From NCBI GenBank assembly GCA_029259745.1, contig JAJDEO010000048.1:124001-188000 (forward strand): DNA of 64,000 bases. Direction: 5' to 3'. A model generated the notes under the pieces. It saw nothing but the letters and a program-made list of their open reading frames with translations. It made no database searches and was not told the origin of the DNA. The translations under genes were made by a program, and so were the position numbers. Of this stretch, positions 9,576 through 18,007 are shown piece after piece. Source of the DNA: Planctomycetota bacterium. GTDB taxonomy: Bacteria > Planctomycetota > B15-G4. The first letter of the stretch is position 1; the number at the start of each line of letters is the position of its first letter.

Positions 9576-10535
9576 ATGACCACTCTCGAACCGCCCCGCG
9601 TGAAGTCCAAGCACGTCCGCCTCCTCGGTGTTCCGATGGATCTGGGGGCTGGCCGGCGTGGCGTCGACATGGGTCCCTCCGCCTTGCGCTACGCCGGACT
9701 TGACCAGACGGTCCAAGCTCTCGGTCACACGTTCGAGGATGGGGGCGACGTCTCGGTGCCGATTCCCGAGCGCCGCGATCGCGACCAGAAGCCGCGCTTC
9801 CTGAAGGAGATCACGCGCGTCTGCCAGCGCCTGGCGCACCGCGTCGAGCACACGCTGGACGAGGGCTCGATGCCGCTCGTCATCGGTGGCGATCACTCGA
9901 TGGCGATCGGAACGATCGCAGGCGTCGCGTCGCACTTCCGCAAGAAGAACGAGAAGGTCGGCGTGATCTGGGTCGATGCCCATGCCGACATGAACATTCC
10001 CGCGACGTCACCGTCGGGGAACATCCACGGCATGCCGCTGGCGTCCGTGCTCGGCTACGGCGCCCCCGAACTCGTCGAACTCGGCGGGTTCTCGCCGAAG
10101 GTCGACGCCGACTCGTGCGTGATGATCGGGATCCGCTCCGTCGACCGGGGTGAGCTCGAGGTCGTGCTCAAGAGCGGCATCCACTACTTCGAGATGATGA
10201 AGATCGATGCGCTCGGGATGAATGAAGTCGTCAAGCGCGCGATCAAGATCGCGAGCAAGAACACGGCGGGGATTCATCTGTCGTTCGACATCGATGGCGT
10301 CGACCCGATGTTCGCTCCCGGCGTGGGCACGCCGGTGCCGGGCGGGCTCTCGATGCGCGAGGCGCATCTGCTCTGCGAGATGGTGGCCGACAGCGGGAAG
10401 GTCGTCTCGATGGAGTTTGCCGAGGTGAACCCGATCCACGACAACGCCAACGCCACCGGCGAGCTGTGCCGCGACCTGATCGCCTCGGCGCTCGGTCAGA
10501 AGGTCATCCCCGGACTGCCGCCCGGACGCGACTGA
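9576..10535 (+). CDS. rocF: Arginase
   Basis: 319-residue ureohydrolase that hydrolyses L-arginine to ornithine and urea. All manganese-ligand motifs are present: GGDHSMAIG, DAHADMN, and FDIDGVDP. The GVDMGPSALR start and the VPGGLSMREAH segment are arginase-like rather than agmatinase-like, and the N-terminal LLGVPMDLGAGRRGVDMGP block fits RocF. It is cytoplasmic. It is followed 69 bp downstream by a dicarboxylate/amino-acid symporter gene on the same strand, which could reflect uptake and catabolism of amino acids, though no regulator site is evident. Confidence 0.92.
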   Translation: MTTLEPPRVKSKHVRLLGVPMDLGAGRRGVDMGPSALRYAGLDQTVQALGHTFEDGGDVSVPIPERRDRDQKPRFLKEITRVCQRLAHRVEHTLDEGSMPLVIGGDHSMAIGTIAGVASHFRKKNEKVGVIWVDAHADMNIPATSPSGNIHGMPLASVLGYGAPELVELGGFSPKVDADSCVMIGIRSVDRGELEVVLKSGIHYFEMMKIDALGMNEVVKRAIKIASKNTAGIHLSFDIDGVDPMFAPGVGTPVPGGLSMREAHLLCEMVADSGKVVSMEFAEVNPIHDNANATGELCRDLIASALGQKVIPGLPPGRD

Positions 10536-10604
10536 CGAGCCCAGCCTCTCGCAGGTGAGCTCCAGTTCGGTACATTCGGGCAGTCCACCGTCCGGAGATC
10601 GTTT

Positions 10605-12167
10605 GTGAAGTTGCACTGGCAGATTGTGATCGCACTCGTCCTCGGCGCGATCGTCGGCGGCCTCTTCCAGACGCAACTCGAGGCCGATCCGTACATCGGC
10701 GTGAAGTTCGTCGATGCACCGGGAGGCGGGGCGCTCGTCGAATCGATCGCTGACGGCTCCCCAGCCGCCAAGGCGCAGCTGGCCACGGGCGGCACCGTCG
10801 CCGCGCTCGTCCGCCACAACGGCGACCCCGAGCTCGAGGAGCGCGTCACGATCGGGGGGGCCGCCGACGCCGCCGCCGTGCTGGCTTCGATGGACATGGG
10901 CGAGGCCCTCTGGATCGAGTTCGTCGACGACGCGCGACAGCCGCGTCCCGTCACCGTGACGCTCGCCCCCGACAGCCAGCGCGCCGGGTGGATCAAGCCC
11001 TTCGCGTTCATCGCCGAGATCTTCCTCAGCCTGCTGAAGATGCTCATCGTGCCGGTGATCCTGACGTCGATCATCACGGGCGTGGCGAACGTGGGCTCAG
11101 GGCGCGACCTGCGTCGGCTAGGCACCAAGACGTTTGCCTACTACCTCACGACGTCACTGTTGGCCGCCGTGCTCGGCCTGACGCTGGTGAACCTCATTCG
11201 CCCGGGTGACGGGGCGATGCTCGGGCTCGCTCCCTCGAACTCGTTCGAAGAGGTCGCGAAGCAGAGCTTCTGGGACATCCTGCTGCGCATGGTGCCGCCC
11301 AACATCTTCGCGGCCTTCAGCGACAACGCGCAGATGCTGCAGGTGATCGTCTTCGCGCTGTTCTTCGGATTCTTCATCACGCGTGCTGCGCCCGTCCATC
11401 GTGAGCGCATGTCGTCGTTCTTCGAGTCCGCTTTCGAAGTGATGATGGAGATGGCGAAGTTCATCCTCGGCCTGATTCCGTACGGCGTCTTCGCGCTGCT
11501 CGTGAAGGTCTTGGCTGAGACGGGCTTCGCACTGTTCAAGCCACTCGGCCTCTACATGGTGACGGTGGCCGCGGCGCTGCTGATCCACGCGCTCGTCACG
11601 CTGCCGATCATCGTGCGCGTCGTCGGGGGGCTCTCGCCGCTGCGCTGGGCCAAGGCCATGGGGCCGGCGCTGATGACGGCGTTCTCGACGTCGTCTTCGT
11701 CGATGACGCTGCCCGTCACGCTCGAGTCGGTGGAGAAGCGCGGCGGGGTCTCGAACCGCGTGACGTCGTTCGTCCTGCCGCTCGGCGCGACGATCAACAT
11801 GGACGGCACGGCCTTGTACGAGTGCATCGGCGTCATCTTCCTGGCGCAGTACTACGCGGGCATCGACCCCGCGCTGACACTCACCCTGACCGACCAGGTG
11901 CTCGTCGTGATGATGGCGCTGATGGCGTCGGTCGGCGCGGCGGGGATCCCGTCGGCCGGTCTCGTGATGATGCTCACGATCCTCAGCGCGCTCGGGCTGC
12001 CCGTCGAAGGCGCGGCGCTGCTGTTGGCCGTCGACCGCCCGCTCGACATGATGCGCACCGTGGTCAACGTCTGGAGTGACTCGTGCGGCGCTGCCGTGGT
12101 CGCGTCGACGGAGAACGAGAGGCCGCTGGCGCTTACGACGAGCATCATCGAGCCGCGCGACACATAG
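10605..12167 (+). CDS. Dicarboxylate/amino acid:cation symporter with inserted PDZ-like domain
   Basis: 520 residues from a GTG start. The first membrane helix (LHWQIVIALVLGAIVGGLF) is followed by about 95 residues that read like a PDZ domain (IGVKF ... GALVESIADGSPAAKAQL ... GEALWIEFVDD ... PVTVTLAP) before the transporter core resumes (WIKPFAFIAEIFLSLLKMLIVPVILTSII). The core carries the DAACS hallmarks: the serine-rich re-entrant loop TAFSTSSSSMTLPVT and the NMDGTA motif, then AGIPSAG. Such proteins import C4-dicarboxylates, glutamate or aspartate with Na+ or H+. By topology the insertion lies outside the cytoplasm, between helices 1 and 2. It is co-directional with rocF and with the small zinc-ribbon gene that starts 13 bp downstream. 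Confidence 0.9.
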   Translation: MKLHWQIVIALVLGAIVGGLFQTQLEADPYIGVKFVDAPGGGALVESIADGSPAAKAQLATGGTVAALVRHNGDPELEERVTIGGAADAAAVLASMDMGEALWIEFVDDARQPRPVTVTLAPDSQRAGWIKPFAFIAEIFLSLLKMLIVPVILTSIITGVANVGSGRDLRRLGTKTFAYYLTTSLLAAVLGLTLVNLIRPGDGAMLGLAPSNSFEEVAKQSFWDILLRMVPPNIFAAFSDNAQMLQVIVFALFFGFFITRAAPVHRERMSSFFESAFEVMMEMAKFILGLIPYGVFALLVKVLAETGFALFKPLGLYMVTVAAALLIHALVTLPIIVRVVGGLSPLRWAKAMGPALMTAFSTSSSSMTLPVTLESVEKRGGVSNRVTSFVLPLGATINMDGTALYECIGVIFLAQYYAGIDPALTLTLTDQVLVVMMALMASVGAAGIPSAGLVMMLTILSALGLPVEGAALLLAVDRPLDMMRTVVNVWSDSCGAAVVASTENERPLALTTSIIEPRDT

Positions 12168-12180
12168 CGAGAAGGATGCG

Positions 12181-12429
12181 ATGGTGAAATCCGTGTCATG
12201 CGGCAAGTGCGGCTCCGGCGAGGTGCTGCAGGGTGTCCGGCCGATCGGCGGGGCGCACGAGGAGCAGCTCAAGGTGCAGGTCTTCGAGAAGCCGAACGCG
12301 ACGCTCTTCAAGGGCGCGGTGAGCGTGCCGCTGCTTGCACACGTCTGCGGCGCCTGCGGGTTCACGGAGCTGTACGCGCAGGAACCCGAGCGACTGCTCG
12401 AAGCCCGGCGCCGCGCCAAGCACGAGTGA
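12181..12429 (+). CDS. Small zinc-ribbon protein
   Basis: 82 residues with a rubredoxin-like pair of CxxC motifs: CGKCGSG near the N-terminus and CGACGF near residue 60, separated by a short beta-rich region. The start ATG has a GAGAAGGA ribosome site. It is similar in shape to the small zinc-ribbon proteins placed next to GntR-type regulators in some bacteria, but no function can be given. It starts 13 bp after the symporter stop, so it is probably co-transcribed. Its stop codon is followed immediately by the fragment of a GntR gene. Confidence 0.75.
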   Translation: MVKSVSCGKCGSGEVLQGVRPIGGAHEEQLKVQVFEKPNATLFKGAVSVPLLAHVCGACGFTELYAQEPERLLEARRRAKHE

Positions 12430-12697
12430 CGGAGCTGCCGTCCGTGCGCGGGTTCGCCAAGCAGGTCTCGAAGCCGAGGGCGTGATCGTGCGGAGGCAGG
12501 GGGCGGGGTGCTTCGTGACGGGCCGCACGAGCGAGCTCGCGAGGTCGGTGAAGCGCCGGGCGTTGCGCAGTCTCGTCGACCGCCTCGTGACGGAGGCGGC
12601 CCACCTGGGAATCGAGGGTGACGAGGTCGTCGCCGAACTCGACCGCGCCTTGAAGACCCTGGCGCCCAGCAAGAGTGCAGCAGAGGAGCGACGATGA
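12430..12697 (+). pseudogene. Decayed GntR-family regulator (YtrA type)
   Basis: Two pieces of a GntR winged-helix protein are visible in different frames. The frame just after the zinc-ribbon stop reads ELPSVRGFAKQ, the classic first helix of the GntR DNA-binding domain. The frame used from about 12470 to the stop at 12697 reads GLEAEGVIVRRQGAGCFVT, the wing, followed by a helical tail (LVDRLVTEAAHLGIEGDEVVAELDRAL) typical of YtrA-like members. The residues that normally join them (recognition helix, about 20 residues) are missing, and so is the first part of the protein. An internal deletion with frame shift, plus loss of the 5' end, explains this. It is unlikely to make a working DNA-binding protein. 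Confidence 0.65.
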
Positions 12698-12970
12698 GTT
12701 CCGCTGTTGCGTCCCCTGCCCGCCGTGCTCGCCAGTGCCACGCACGAGATCGATGATCCGCTCTGGGACACGCGCGCGGCGCGCATCCTTCTCTCCGAGC
12801 CGCTGACGATGGATGGTCAACGCCCCTGGCTCGTCGCCCTGCATCTCGCGGTCACGCTCGGTTTCAGCGCGCTGCTGCGAGGCTGGGCGCGTCAGGCTCA
12901 CGCCTCGCGTCGACGCACGACGCTCTGGACGATCATCATCGCCGCGTTCGGGATGACGCGCCGCCGCGCC
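12698..12970 (+). pseudogene. Remnant of a small membrane protein gene
   Basis: Directly after the GntR remnant an open frame encodes a soluble stretch, a hydrophobic helix (WLVALHLAVTLGFSALL) and a second one (TTLWTIIIAAFGM). The frame then runs into the convergent osmC gene with no membrane-protein-like ending. YtrA-type GntR genes are usually followed by ABC exporter genes, so this may be the last trace of that operon. This is inference from position and hydropathy; no homologous family is certain, and no good start codon is present. Confidence 0.4.
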
Positions 12971-13384
12971 TTACGCCTTGCCCCAGCGGAACGTCACGGG
13001 CTTTTCGATCTCGGGGTGCAGGCTCGCGTGGACGGGGCAACTCAGGGCCGCGCGTTCGAGGAGCGTGCGTGTCTTCTCGTCGGGCTCGACGGGGATGTGC
13101 AGCACCGTCGTGAGCTTACCGATGCGGCGCACGGGCTCGGCGACCATGTCCTTGATGACGGTGACACGCATGCCCTCGAGATCGACGCCGTGACGATCGG
13201 CCACGATGCCCATGATCGTGGCGATGCAGGCGCCCAGCGCCGTTGCGACGAGGTCCGTCGGTGAGAACGATTCACCCTTGCCGTGGTTGTCGACGGGCGC
13301 GTCGGTGATGACCTCGGTGCCCGACGGAGTGTGAGTGGCCTTCGTGCGCAGATCGCCTTCGTACGTGATGTCGATGCGAACCAT
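12971..13384 (-). CDS. OsmC/Ohr family protein
   Basis: 137 residues, the normal size. The fold is shown by ESFSPTDLVATALGACIATIMG and the end RAALSCPVHASLHPEIE. The two reactive cysteines are C53 (in GACIAT) and C116 (in SCPVH), as in thiol-dependent peroxidases that detoxify organic hydroperoxides. It is closer to the YhfA/OsmC-like branch than to Ohr judging by the N-terminus, but this is not decisive. It is the last gene of a minus-strand run pterin synthase - pyroglutamyl peptidase - OsmC; the peptidase stop lies 2 bp before the ATG. Confidence 0.88.
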   Translation of the reverse strand: MVRIDITYEGDLRTKATHTPSGTEVITDAPVDNHGKGESFSPTDLVATALGACIATIMGIVADRHGVDLEGMRVTVIKDMVAEPVRRIGKLTTVLHIPVEPDEKTRTLLERAALSCPVHASLHPEIEKPVTFRWGKA

Positions 13385-13386
13385 CG

Positions 13387-14061
13387 TCAGGTGTTCCTGT
13401 CGGAATGAGAGTGGGTGGGCGCGTCGTATGAGTCAAGTGAGTCGACGAGTTGCTCGATGATCGCGTGCAGGCAGACTTCGCTGCGTTCGAGCGGCAGCGA
13501 CGGCTCACCGGTGCCACGACGTTCGGCCTGCTCGGGAAGGAGCGGCACGTGCACGAAAACCGCGCCGACCTGTGGGTGGCGTCGGAGCATCGTGTAAAGC
13601 GAAGCGTTGCAAAGGTGGCGGCCGGCGTCGACGCTCAATGCGACGGGCAAGCCCGCGGCGCGCAGGCGGTCGGCGAGGGCGGCGAGGGCGAGCCGCGAGT
13701 CGAGCGCGTCGGGGCCGTCCGGTTCGAGGGGCTCGCCGCTGGCGCTGTGACCGCCGTTGTCAGTGGCTCCGCGGAAGTCGATCGCGTTGTGCGCGCGGCT
13801 CTCGAGGTCGACGTGCCCGCGCCCCGTCGCTTGACCGACGAGCACGACGAGGTCGGGACGGATGCGCGCGACGGCCTCGTCGAGCGCGGCCGGCACACGT
13901 GTGCGGTCGACGGGCAGCACCGATGTGGTGATGCGGATGTCGCGGCGCCGGACGACGAGCGCGTCGAGGCGCTCGACGAGCTGCTGCGAGGGGTTCACGG
14001 GTTCGCCGCCGAACGGCTCGAACCCCGTCACCAAGACGGATCGTTCGGCGCGATCAGCCAT
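13387..14061 (-). CDS. pcp: Pyroglutamyl-peptidase I
   Basis: 224-residue cytosolic cysteine peptidase (family C15) that removes N-terminal pyroglutamate from peptides. VLVTGFEPFGGEPVNPSQ is the family start signature. The catalytic triad can be placed at E87 (VDLESRA), C151 (GRHLCNASLY) and H171 (VFVHVPLLP). The length is near the usual 200-215, with an Arg/His-rich tail. The ATG overlaps the stop of the upstream pterin-synthase gene by 8 bp, which suggests translational coupling. osmC follows 2 bp downstream. Confidence 0.92.
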   Translation of the reverse strand: MADRAERSVLVTGFEPFGGEPVNPSQQLVERLDALVVRRRDIRITTSVLPVDRTRVPAALDEAVARIRPDLVVLVGQATGRGHVDLESRAHNAIDFRGATDNGGHSASGEPLEPDGPDALDSRLALAALADRLRAAGLPVALSVDAGRHLCNASLYTMLRRHPQVGAVFVHVPLLPEQAERRGTGEPSLPLERSEVCLHAIIEQLVDSLDSYDAPTHSHSDRNT

Positions 14062-14563
14062 CGTCTCGTTCGTCGAGCGTAAAGTGGTACTCGCCGCGTT
14101 GGCCGAGCGTCTCTTCGACGGCCGCCATGAGGTGATCGACGCGCAGGTCGGGGAAGCGTTCGTCGAGCCGCTTTCGTAGCTCGCGACCAAACCATGTCGC
14201 GAGGTTCTCGGCGCTGATGTTGTTCATCTGCATGATGATCACATCTTCCTCGGGCGCCGCGTAGTAGCGCTCCTTGTAGCGCACTTCGACGACCCCATCC
14301 GGGCGTCGCACGGCCTCGAGGACGGGGTGCTTACCGGGCACGAGCCAATGCTCGTCGAGCTCGGCGCACATCTCGCGGATGACGGGCTTGACGAGCTTGA
14401 AGTCGGCGACGAGTCCGTGCTCACAGAGCACAGCAGCGACGTCGACGTAGACGCGGTAGTTGTGACCGTGCAGTCGCTCGGCCGAACCGTCGGGGAAGAT
14501 GAGGAAGTGTGCCGCGGAGAACTTGAAGTCCTCCTTCGACATCGAGATCGACCAGTGTTCCAT
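14054..14563 (-). CDS. 6-pyruvoyl-tetrahydropterin synthase family protein (PTPS-III-like)
   Basis: 169 residues from the chosen ATG; an upstream extension of the frame is His-rich and not family-like. Zinc ligands are visible in FSAAHF and LHGHNYRVYVDV. The catalytic cysteine that precedes HGH in QueD and PTPS (C-x-x-x-HGH) is absent; this protein has GSAERLHGH, which places a Glu three residues before the first His. That is the pattern of PTPS-III enzymes, which make 6-hydroxymethyl-dihydropterin for folate and bypass FolB. FTLDERDDG ends the protein. It is the first gene of the pcp/osmC run. Possible roles are folate or a deazapurine pathway; the Glu pattern favours folate. Confidence 0.85.
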   Translation of the reverse strand: MEHWSISMSKEDFKFSAAHFLIFPDGSAERLHGHNYRVYVDVAAVLCEHGLVADFKLVKPVIREMCAELDEHWLVPGKHPVLEAVRRPDGVVEVRYKERYYAAPEEDVIIMQMNNISAENLATWFGRELRKRLDERFPDLRVDHLMAAVEETLGQRGEYHFTLDERDDG

Positions 14564-14866
14564 GTGTCTGCCGTGCGCTAGAAGCGTGTGGTGGAAGTGC
14601 TTTCGATCGTGGTGGTGTCGGCTTGGTCGAGACATCGGCGCCCAAACCGAGGGCGAAGTGGCGCTTCATCGAGGTTGGCAACGTGGAGCTCGGCCCGGCG
14701 GGCGCTGCCACGGGCGGACTGACTGATCCCACACGCTGCTTTGCCTCGGGGTTGCCGTCAGGAGGCGAACATAGACGATCAGAACGGGGAGCGCTCGCCC
14801 GACTCCCGGGCCTTCGGTGCGGTGGTAGTATTCGCACTCTCCCCGTCCTCGCCCGAGCACCATGCC

Positions 14867-16390
14867 ATGCCGCGACTCGTCCGCGCTCTCGCGCTCGCCT
14901 GTGCCCTTGTCGCCGCGCCCGCTGCCCATGCGACCTGGTCGATCATCATGGTCGACACGGAGACGGGCGAGGTCGCCATCGGTTCGGCCACGTGCCTGAC
15001 GAGTTTCGACCTGGCGCGGCTGCTGCCCGTCGTCGTCGTGAACAAGGGGGCCGCAGCCGCGCAGAGCGCAATCGACAACGGTGCCATCAACCGCAAGAAG
15101 ATCTGGGACCAGCTGTTCCTCTGCACGCCGGCCGGCGAGATCATCGACATCGCGAAGCAGGGCGATCCTTTCAAGGCGTCGCGGCAGTACGGCATCGTCG
15201 AGAACTCACCGACGGCCGCCGGCTTCACGGGCAACGCGGCGTTCGGCTACAAGGAAGACCGCCAGGGCACGGTGGGGAGCGTGACGTACTCGATCCAGGG
15301 CAACGTGCTCGCGGGCGTCGAAGTCATGGACGCCATGGAAGCCGCGATCGTCGGATCGAACGGCCCGCTCGCCGAGCGGCTGATGCTCACGATGGAGGCC
15401 GCGCGCCTGACGGGCGGGGACGGGCGCTGCTGGTGTTCCGAGAATCAACCGGCGTCATGTGAACCCGAGGACTTCGACCCAGACCTCGACAAGACAGCGC
15501 ACATCGGCTTCATGATCGTTGCGCGCGCCGGCGACGAGGACGGCGTGTGCACAGCCGGTCAAGGCTGCGCGAACGGCGACTACTACATGCGCTTGAACGT
15601 GATCTTCCAGCCCGTCGACGCGCCCGACCCGGTCTTGCAGCTGCGCGACCAATACGACCAGTTCGTCCTCGCGCAGAGTGGCCACCCCGACGGCGTGACG
15701 TCGACGTTCGTGTTCGACGACGACGAGGTCGTGGCGCAGGGCGGCGAACTGCGTACCTTCACCGTCACGGTGCGCGACATCGACGGCGCCGTGCTCGACG
15801 CGAACGCGCTAAGTGTCACGGTCGAGCACGCCGCGGGAAGCGCGGGGTCGGCGGTGATCGAGACGGTCGAGATGACGCCGGTCGGAGAGGTTGTCGTGAC
15901 GTTGCGCGCCGGCGACGTCATCGGCACGGACGTCTTCGACGTGCGCGTCTCCGACGCTGCCGTGACGGCCACCGTCGCGCCGCAACCGACGCTCGCCAAC
16001 GTCGCCTCGCTGAGCGTCGGCGAAGGAGCGTCCGTGACGGCGGGCGGCACCGTCGAGTTCGCGCTGCGCGGGCCTGATTCGCTGGCCGGCGGGGGCTACT
16101 TCCTCGCGCTGTCCGCCAGCGGTTCCGAACCCGGCGTCGTCCTGGCACCGGGGGTCGTGCTGCCGCTCGGCGTCGACCGCCTCTACATCCACACGATCGA
16201 CCTCGCGGCGCTCGGCTACTTCGTCGGCAACCCGGGGCCGCTCGATGCAGACTCGCGAGCCGCGGTCGTGCTGCGCGTGCCGCCCGGTGACTTCGCCTTC
16301 TTGGCGGGCCTCGAGATCACGGCCGCCTGGGCGTTCTCCGGAACCGTTCCGTTCGCGTCGAACGCCGTGACCTTCGAGCTCCGCAGGTGA
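14867..16390 (+). CDS. Secreted DUF1028 (Ntn-hydrolase-like) protein with C-terminal beta domains
   Basis: 507 residues. The start at the second of two overlapping ATGs gives a clear signal peptide (MPRLVRALALACALVAAPAAHA). The mature protein opens with TWSIIMVDTETGEVAIGSATC, the signature of DUF1028, a family in the Ntn-hydrolase superfamily with uncharacterised activity. This domain ends near HIGFMIVARAGDEDG. Residues from about 245 onward are low in Lys, rich in Val/Asp/Gly, and resemble repeated beta-sandwich domains such as occur on exported planctomycete proteins. Cysteine pairs (GRCWCSENQPASC, CTAGQGC) suggest disulfides in an oxidising compartment. It is divergent from the pterin-synthase gene. 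Confidence 0.82.
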   Translation: MPRLVRALALACALVAAPAAHATWSIIMVDTETGEVAIGSATCLTSFDLARLLPVVVVNKGAAAAQSAIDNGAINRKKIWDQLFLCTPAGEIIDIAKQGDPFKASRQYGIVENSPTAAGFTGNAAFGYKEDRQGTVGSVTYSIQGNVLAGVEVMDAMEAAIVGSNGPLAERLMLTMEAARLTGGDGRCWCSENQPASCEPEDFDPDLDKTAHIGFMIVARAGDEDGVCTAGQGCANGDYYMRLNVIFQPVDAPDPVLQLRDQYDQFVLAQSGHPDGVTSTFVFDDDEVVAQGGELRTFTVTVRDIDGAVLDANALSVTVEHAAGSAGSAVIETVEMTPVGEVVVTLRAGDVIGTDVFDVRVSDAAVTATVAPQPTLANVASLSVGEGASVTAGGTVEFALRGPDSLAGGGYFLALSASGSEPGVVLAPGVVLPLGVDRLYIHTIDLAALGYFVGNPGPLDADSRAAVVLRVPPGDFAFLAGLEITAAWAFSGTVPFASNAVTFELRR

Positions 16391-16585
16391 ACGCGACGGA
16401 TCACTCCCGCGAGCGTCGTCCGCGGTGCTCCGAGGCGTGCTCCGGAAGGCCGTGCCACCGCATTTCTACGTGACGTCGTTGTGAGACACGCCCGGCGGCG
16501 GCGGACGATTCGCGGGCATCAAGGCTCAGTTGGACCCCTCCGGGGGCCGAAAAGGAGACAGCCCTGTTTCCTCGGAGGTTGCCCC

Positions 16586-17998
16586 TTGAGCGCCCAAGAC
16601 GACGATTTCGACGGTTTCCACGTCAACCCGCCCCCGCCGCCGTCCGCTGCCGACGAGGCGGCTTCGACGCCCTCCGCTCCGGAGAGCCGCGAGTCCGTCG
16701 AGGCCGTGGGGGAGAACGCGGAACTGCCGAGCATGTCCGGTCTCGGGGATCCCGCGGTCGAGACGGCTGCGCTGACCGAGGAGATGTCGGGAGTGGGGCC
16801 CGGTGAGCCGGCGTCGGCACCGTCGGGCGACCTCTCGCCCAACGGCCTGCGGATGCAGCCCTGCTACACGTGGAAGGGTGAGAAGGTCGGCATCCTCGAG
16901 TTGCTGCGCCGCTTCAACCTCGAGGAGTACATGATCAACGGCATCAGCCGTCTGGCCGACCTCCACCTCAAGTGCAACGAGCCGGCGCATTACCGTCTCG
17001 ACGGTGAGCTCATCCCGCTCGAGGACGCCGGCATTCTCGACAGCAAGACCGTCAAGGCGCTGATCTACCCGCTGCTCCGTCGCGACCAGATCGAAGACCT
17101 CGAGCGCGAGCTGCCCGTCGACGTCGACGCGGCGTTCCACCTCGAAGAAGAAGAGGGCATGAACTTCCGCATCAACGCCTTCTTCGATCGGGATGGCCTG
17201 GCGGCCGTCGTGCGCGCCCTGCCGCGCCATGTCCCGCCGATCGAGACGCTCGGGTTCCCGGATTTTCAGGTGCTCCAGGACATCCTCAAGATGCGTCAGG
17301 GGCTCGTGATCGTCAGTGGCATCACGGGTTCGGGCAAGTCGACGACGATCGCGGCGATCCTCAAGGAGATCAACCGCACGCAGAAGCTGCGTATCATCAC
17401 GCTCGAGGATCCTGTCGAGTACGTCATGCATGGCGACCAATGCCTGATCTCGCAACGCGAGGTCGGCGGACAGGCGGGCTCGTTCAAGGGCGGTCTGCGC
17501 TCGGCGCTGCGCGAGGATCCCGACGTCATCTTCGTCGGCGAGATCCGCGATATCGAGACGGCGAGCCTGGCGCTCTCGGCCGCCGAAACCGGACACGTCG
17601 TCTTCACGACGCTGCACACCAAGGATGCCAAGGGCGTCGTCACGCGCATGGTCGACCTCTTCCCGGCCGAGCGCAGCAAGGAGATCCAGAGTCAGATGTC
17701 CTTCTCGATCAAGTACGTGATCGCGCAGAAGCTGTTGCCGCGAGCAAGCGGCAGCGGGCGCGTCGCGGCCTACGAGATCTTGCACAACGTGGCGTCGGTC
17801 TCGAACCTCATCCGTAGCGGCAACTGGCACCAGATCTACGCGACGATGCAGCTCTCGGCGAAGGACAAGATGATCACGCTCGAGAAGCATCTCGAGAACA
17901 TGGTGCGCGACGGCGTCATCACGGCCGAGCACGCCGTGCAGTACGCCAACGACCCCTCGCATCTCCAGGCCCTCACGGCGCCGTCGATGGCCGTCTGA
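16586..17998 (+). CDS. pilT: PilT-like twitching motility / type IV pilus retraction ATPase
   Basis: 470 residues from a TTG start that sits 7 bases after a perfect GGAGG (16574-16578). The C-terminal 350 residues are a PilT/GspE-type hexameric ATPase: Walker A GITGSGKSTT, Asp box ITLEDPVEYV, Walker B DVIFVGEIRD, and His box AETGHVVFTTLHTKDA. The order and the short tail after the His box fit PilT (retraction) better than PilB. The first 110 residues are a Pro/Ser/Glu-rich disordered extension not found in standard PilT. No other pilus gene is nearby. The stop codon lies in one arm of a short palindrome whose other arm holds the stop of the convergent gene. Confidence 0.85.
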   Translation: MSAQDDDFDGFHVNPPPPPSAADEAASTPSAPESRESVEAVGENAELPSMSGLGDPAVETAALTEEMSGVGPGEPASAPSGDLSPNGLRMQPCYTWKGEKVGILELLRRFNLEEYMINGISRLADLHLKCNEPAHYRLDGELIPLEDAGILDSKTVKALIYPLLRRDQIEDLERELPVDVDAAFHLEEEEGMNFRINAFFDRDGLAAVVRALPRHVPPIETLGFPDFQVLQDILKMRQGLVIVSGITGSGKSTTIAAILKEINRTQKLRIITLEDPVEYVMHGDQCLISQREVGGQAGSFKGGLRSALREDPDVIFVGEIRDIETASLALSAAETGHVVFTTLHTKDAKGVVTRMVDLFPAERSKEIQSQMSFSIKYVIAQKLLPRASGSGRVAAYEILHNVASVSNLIRSGNWHQIYATMQLSAKDKMITLEKHLENMVRDGVITAEHAVQYANDPSHLQALTAPSMAV

Positions 17999-18007
17999 CG
18001 ACGCGCG

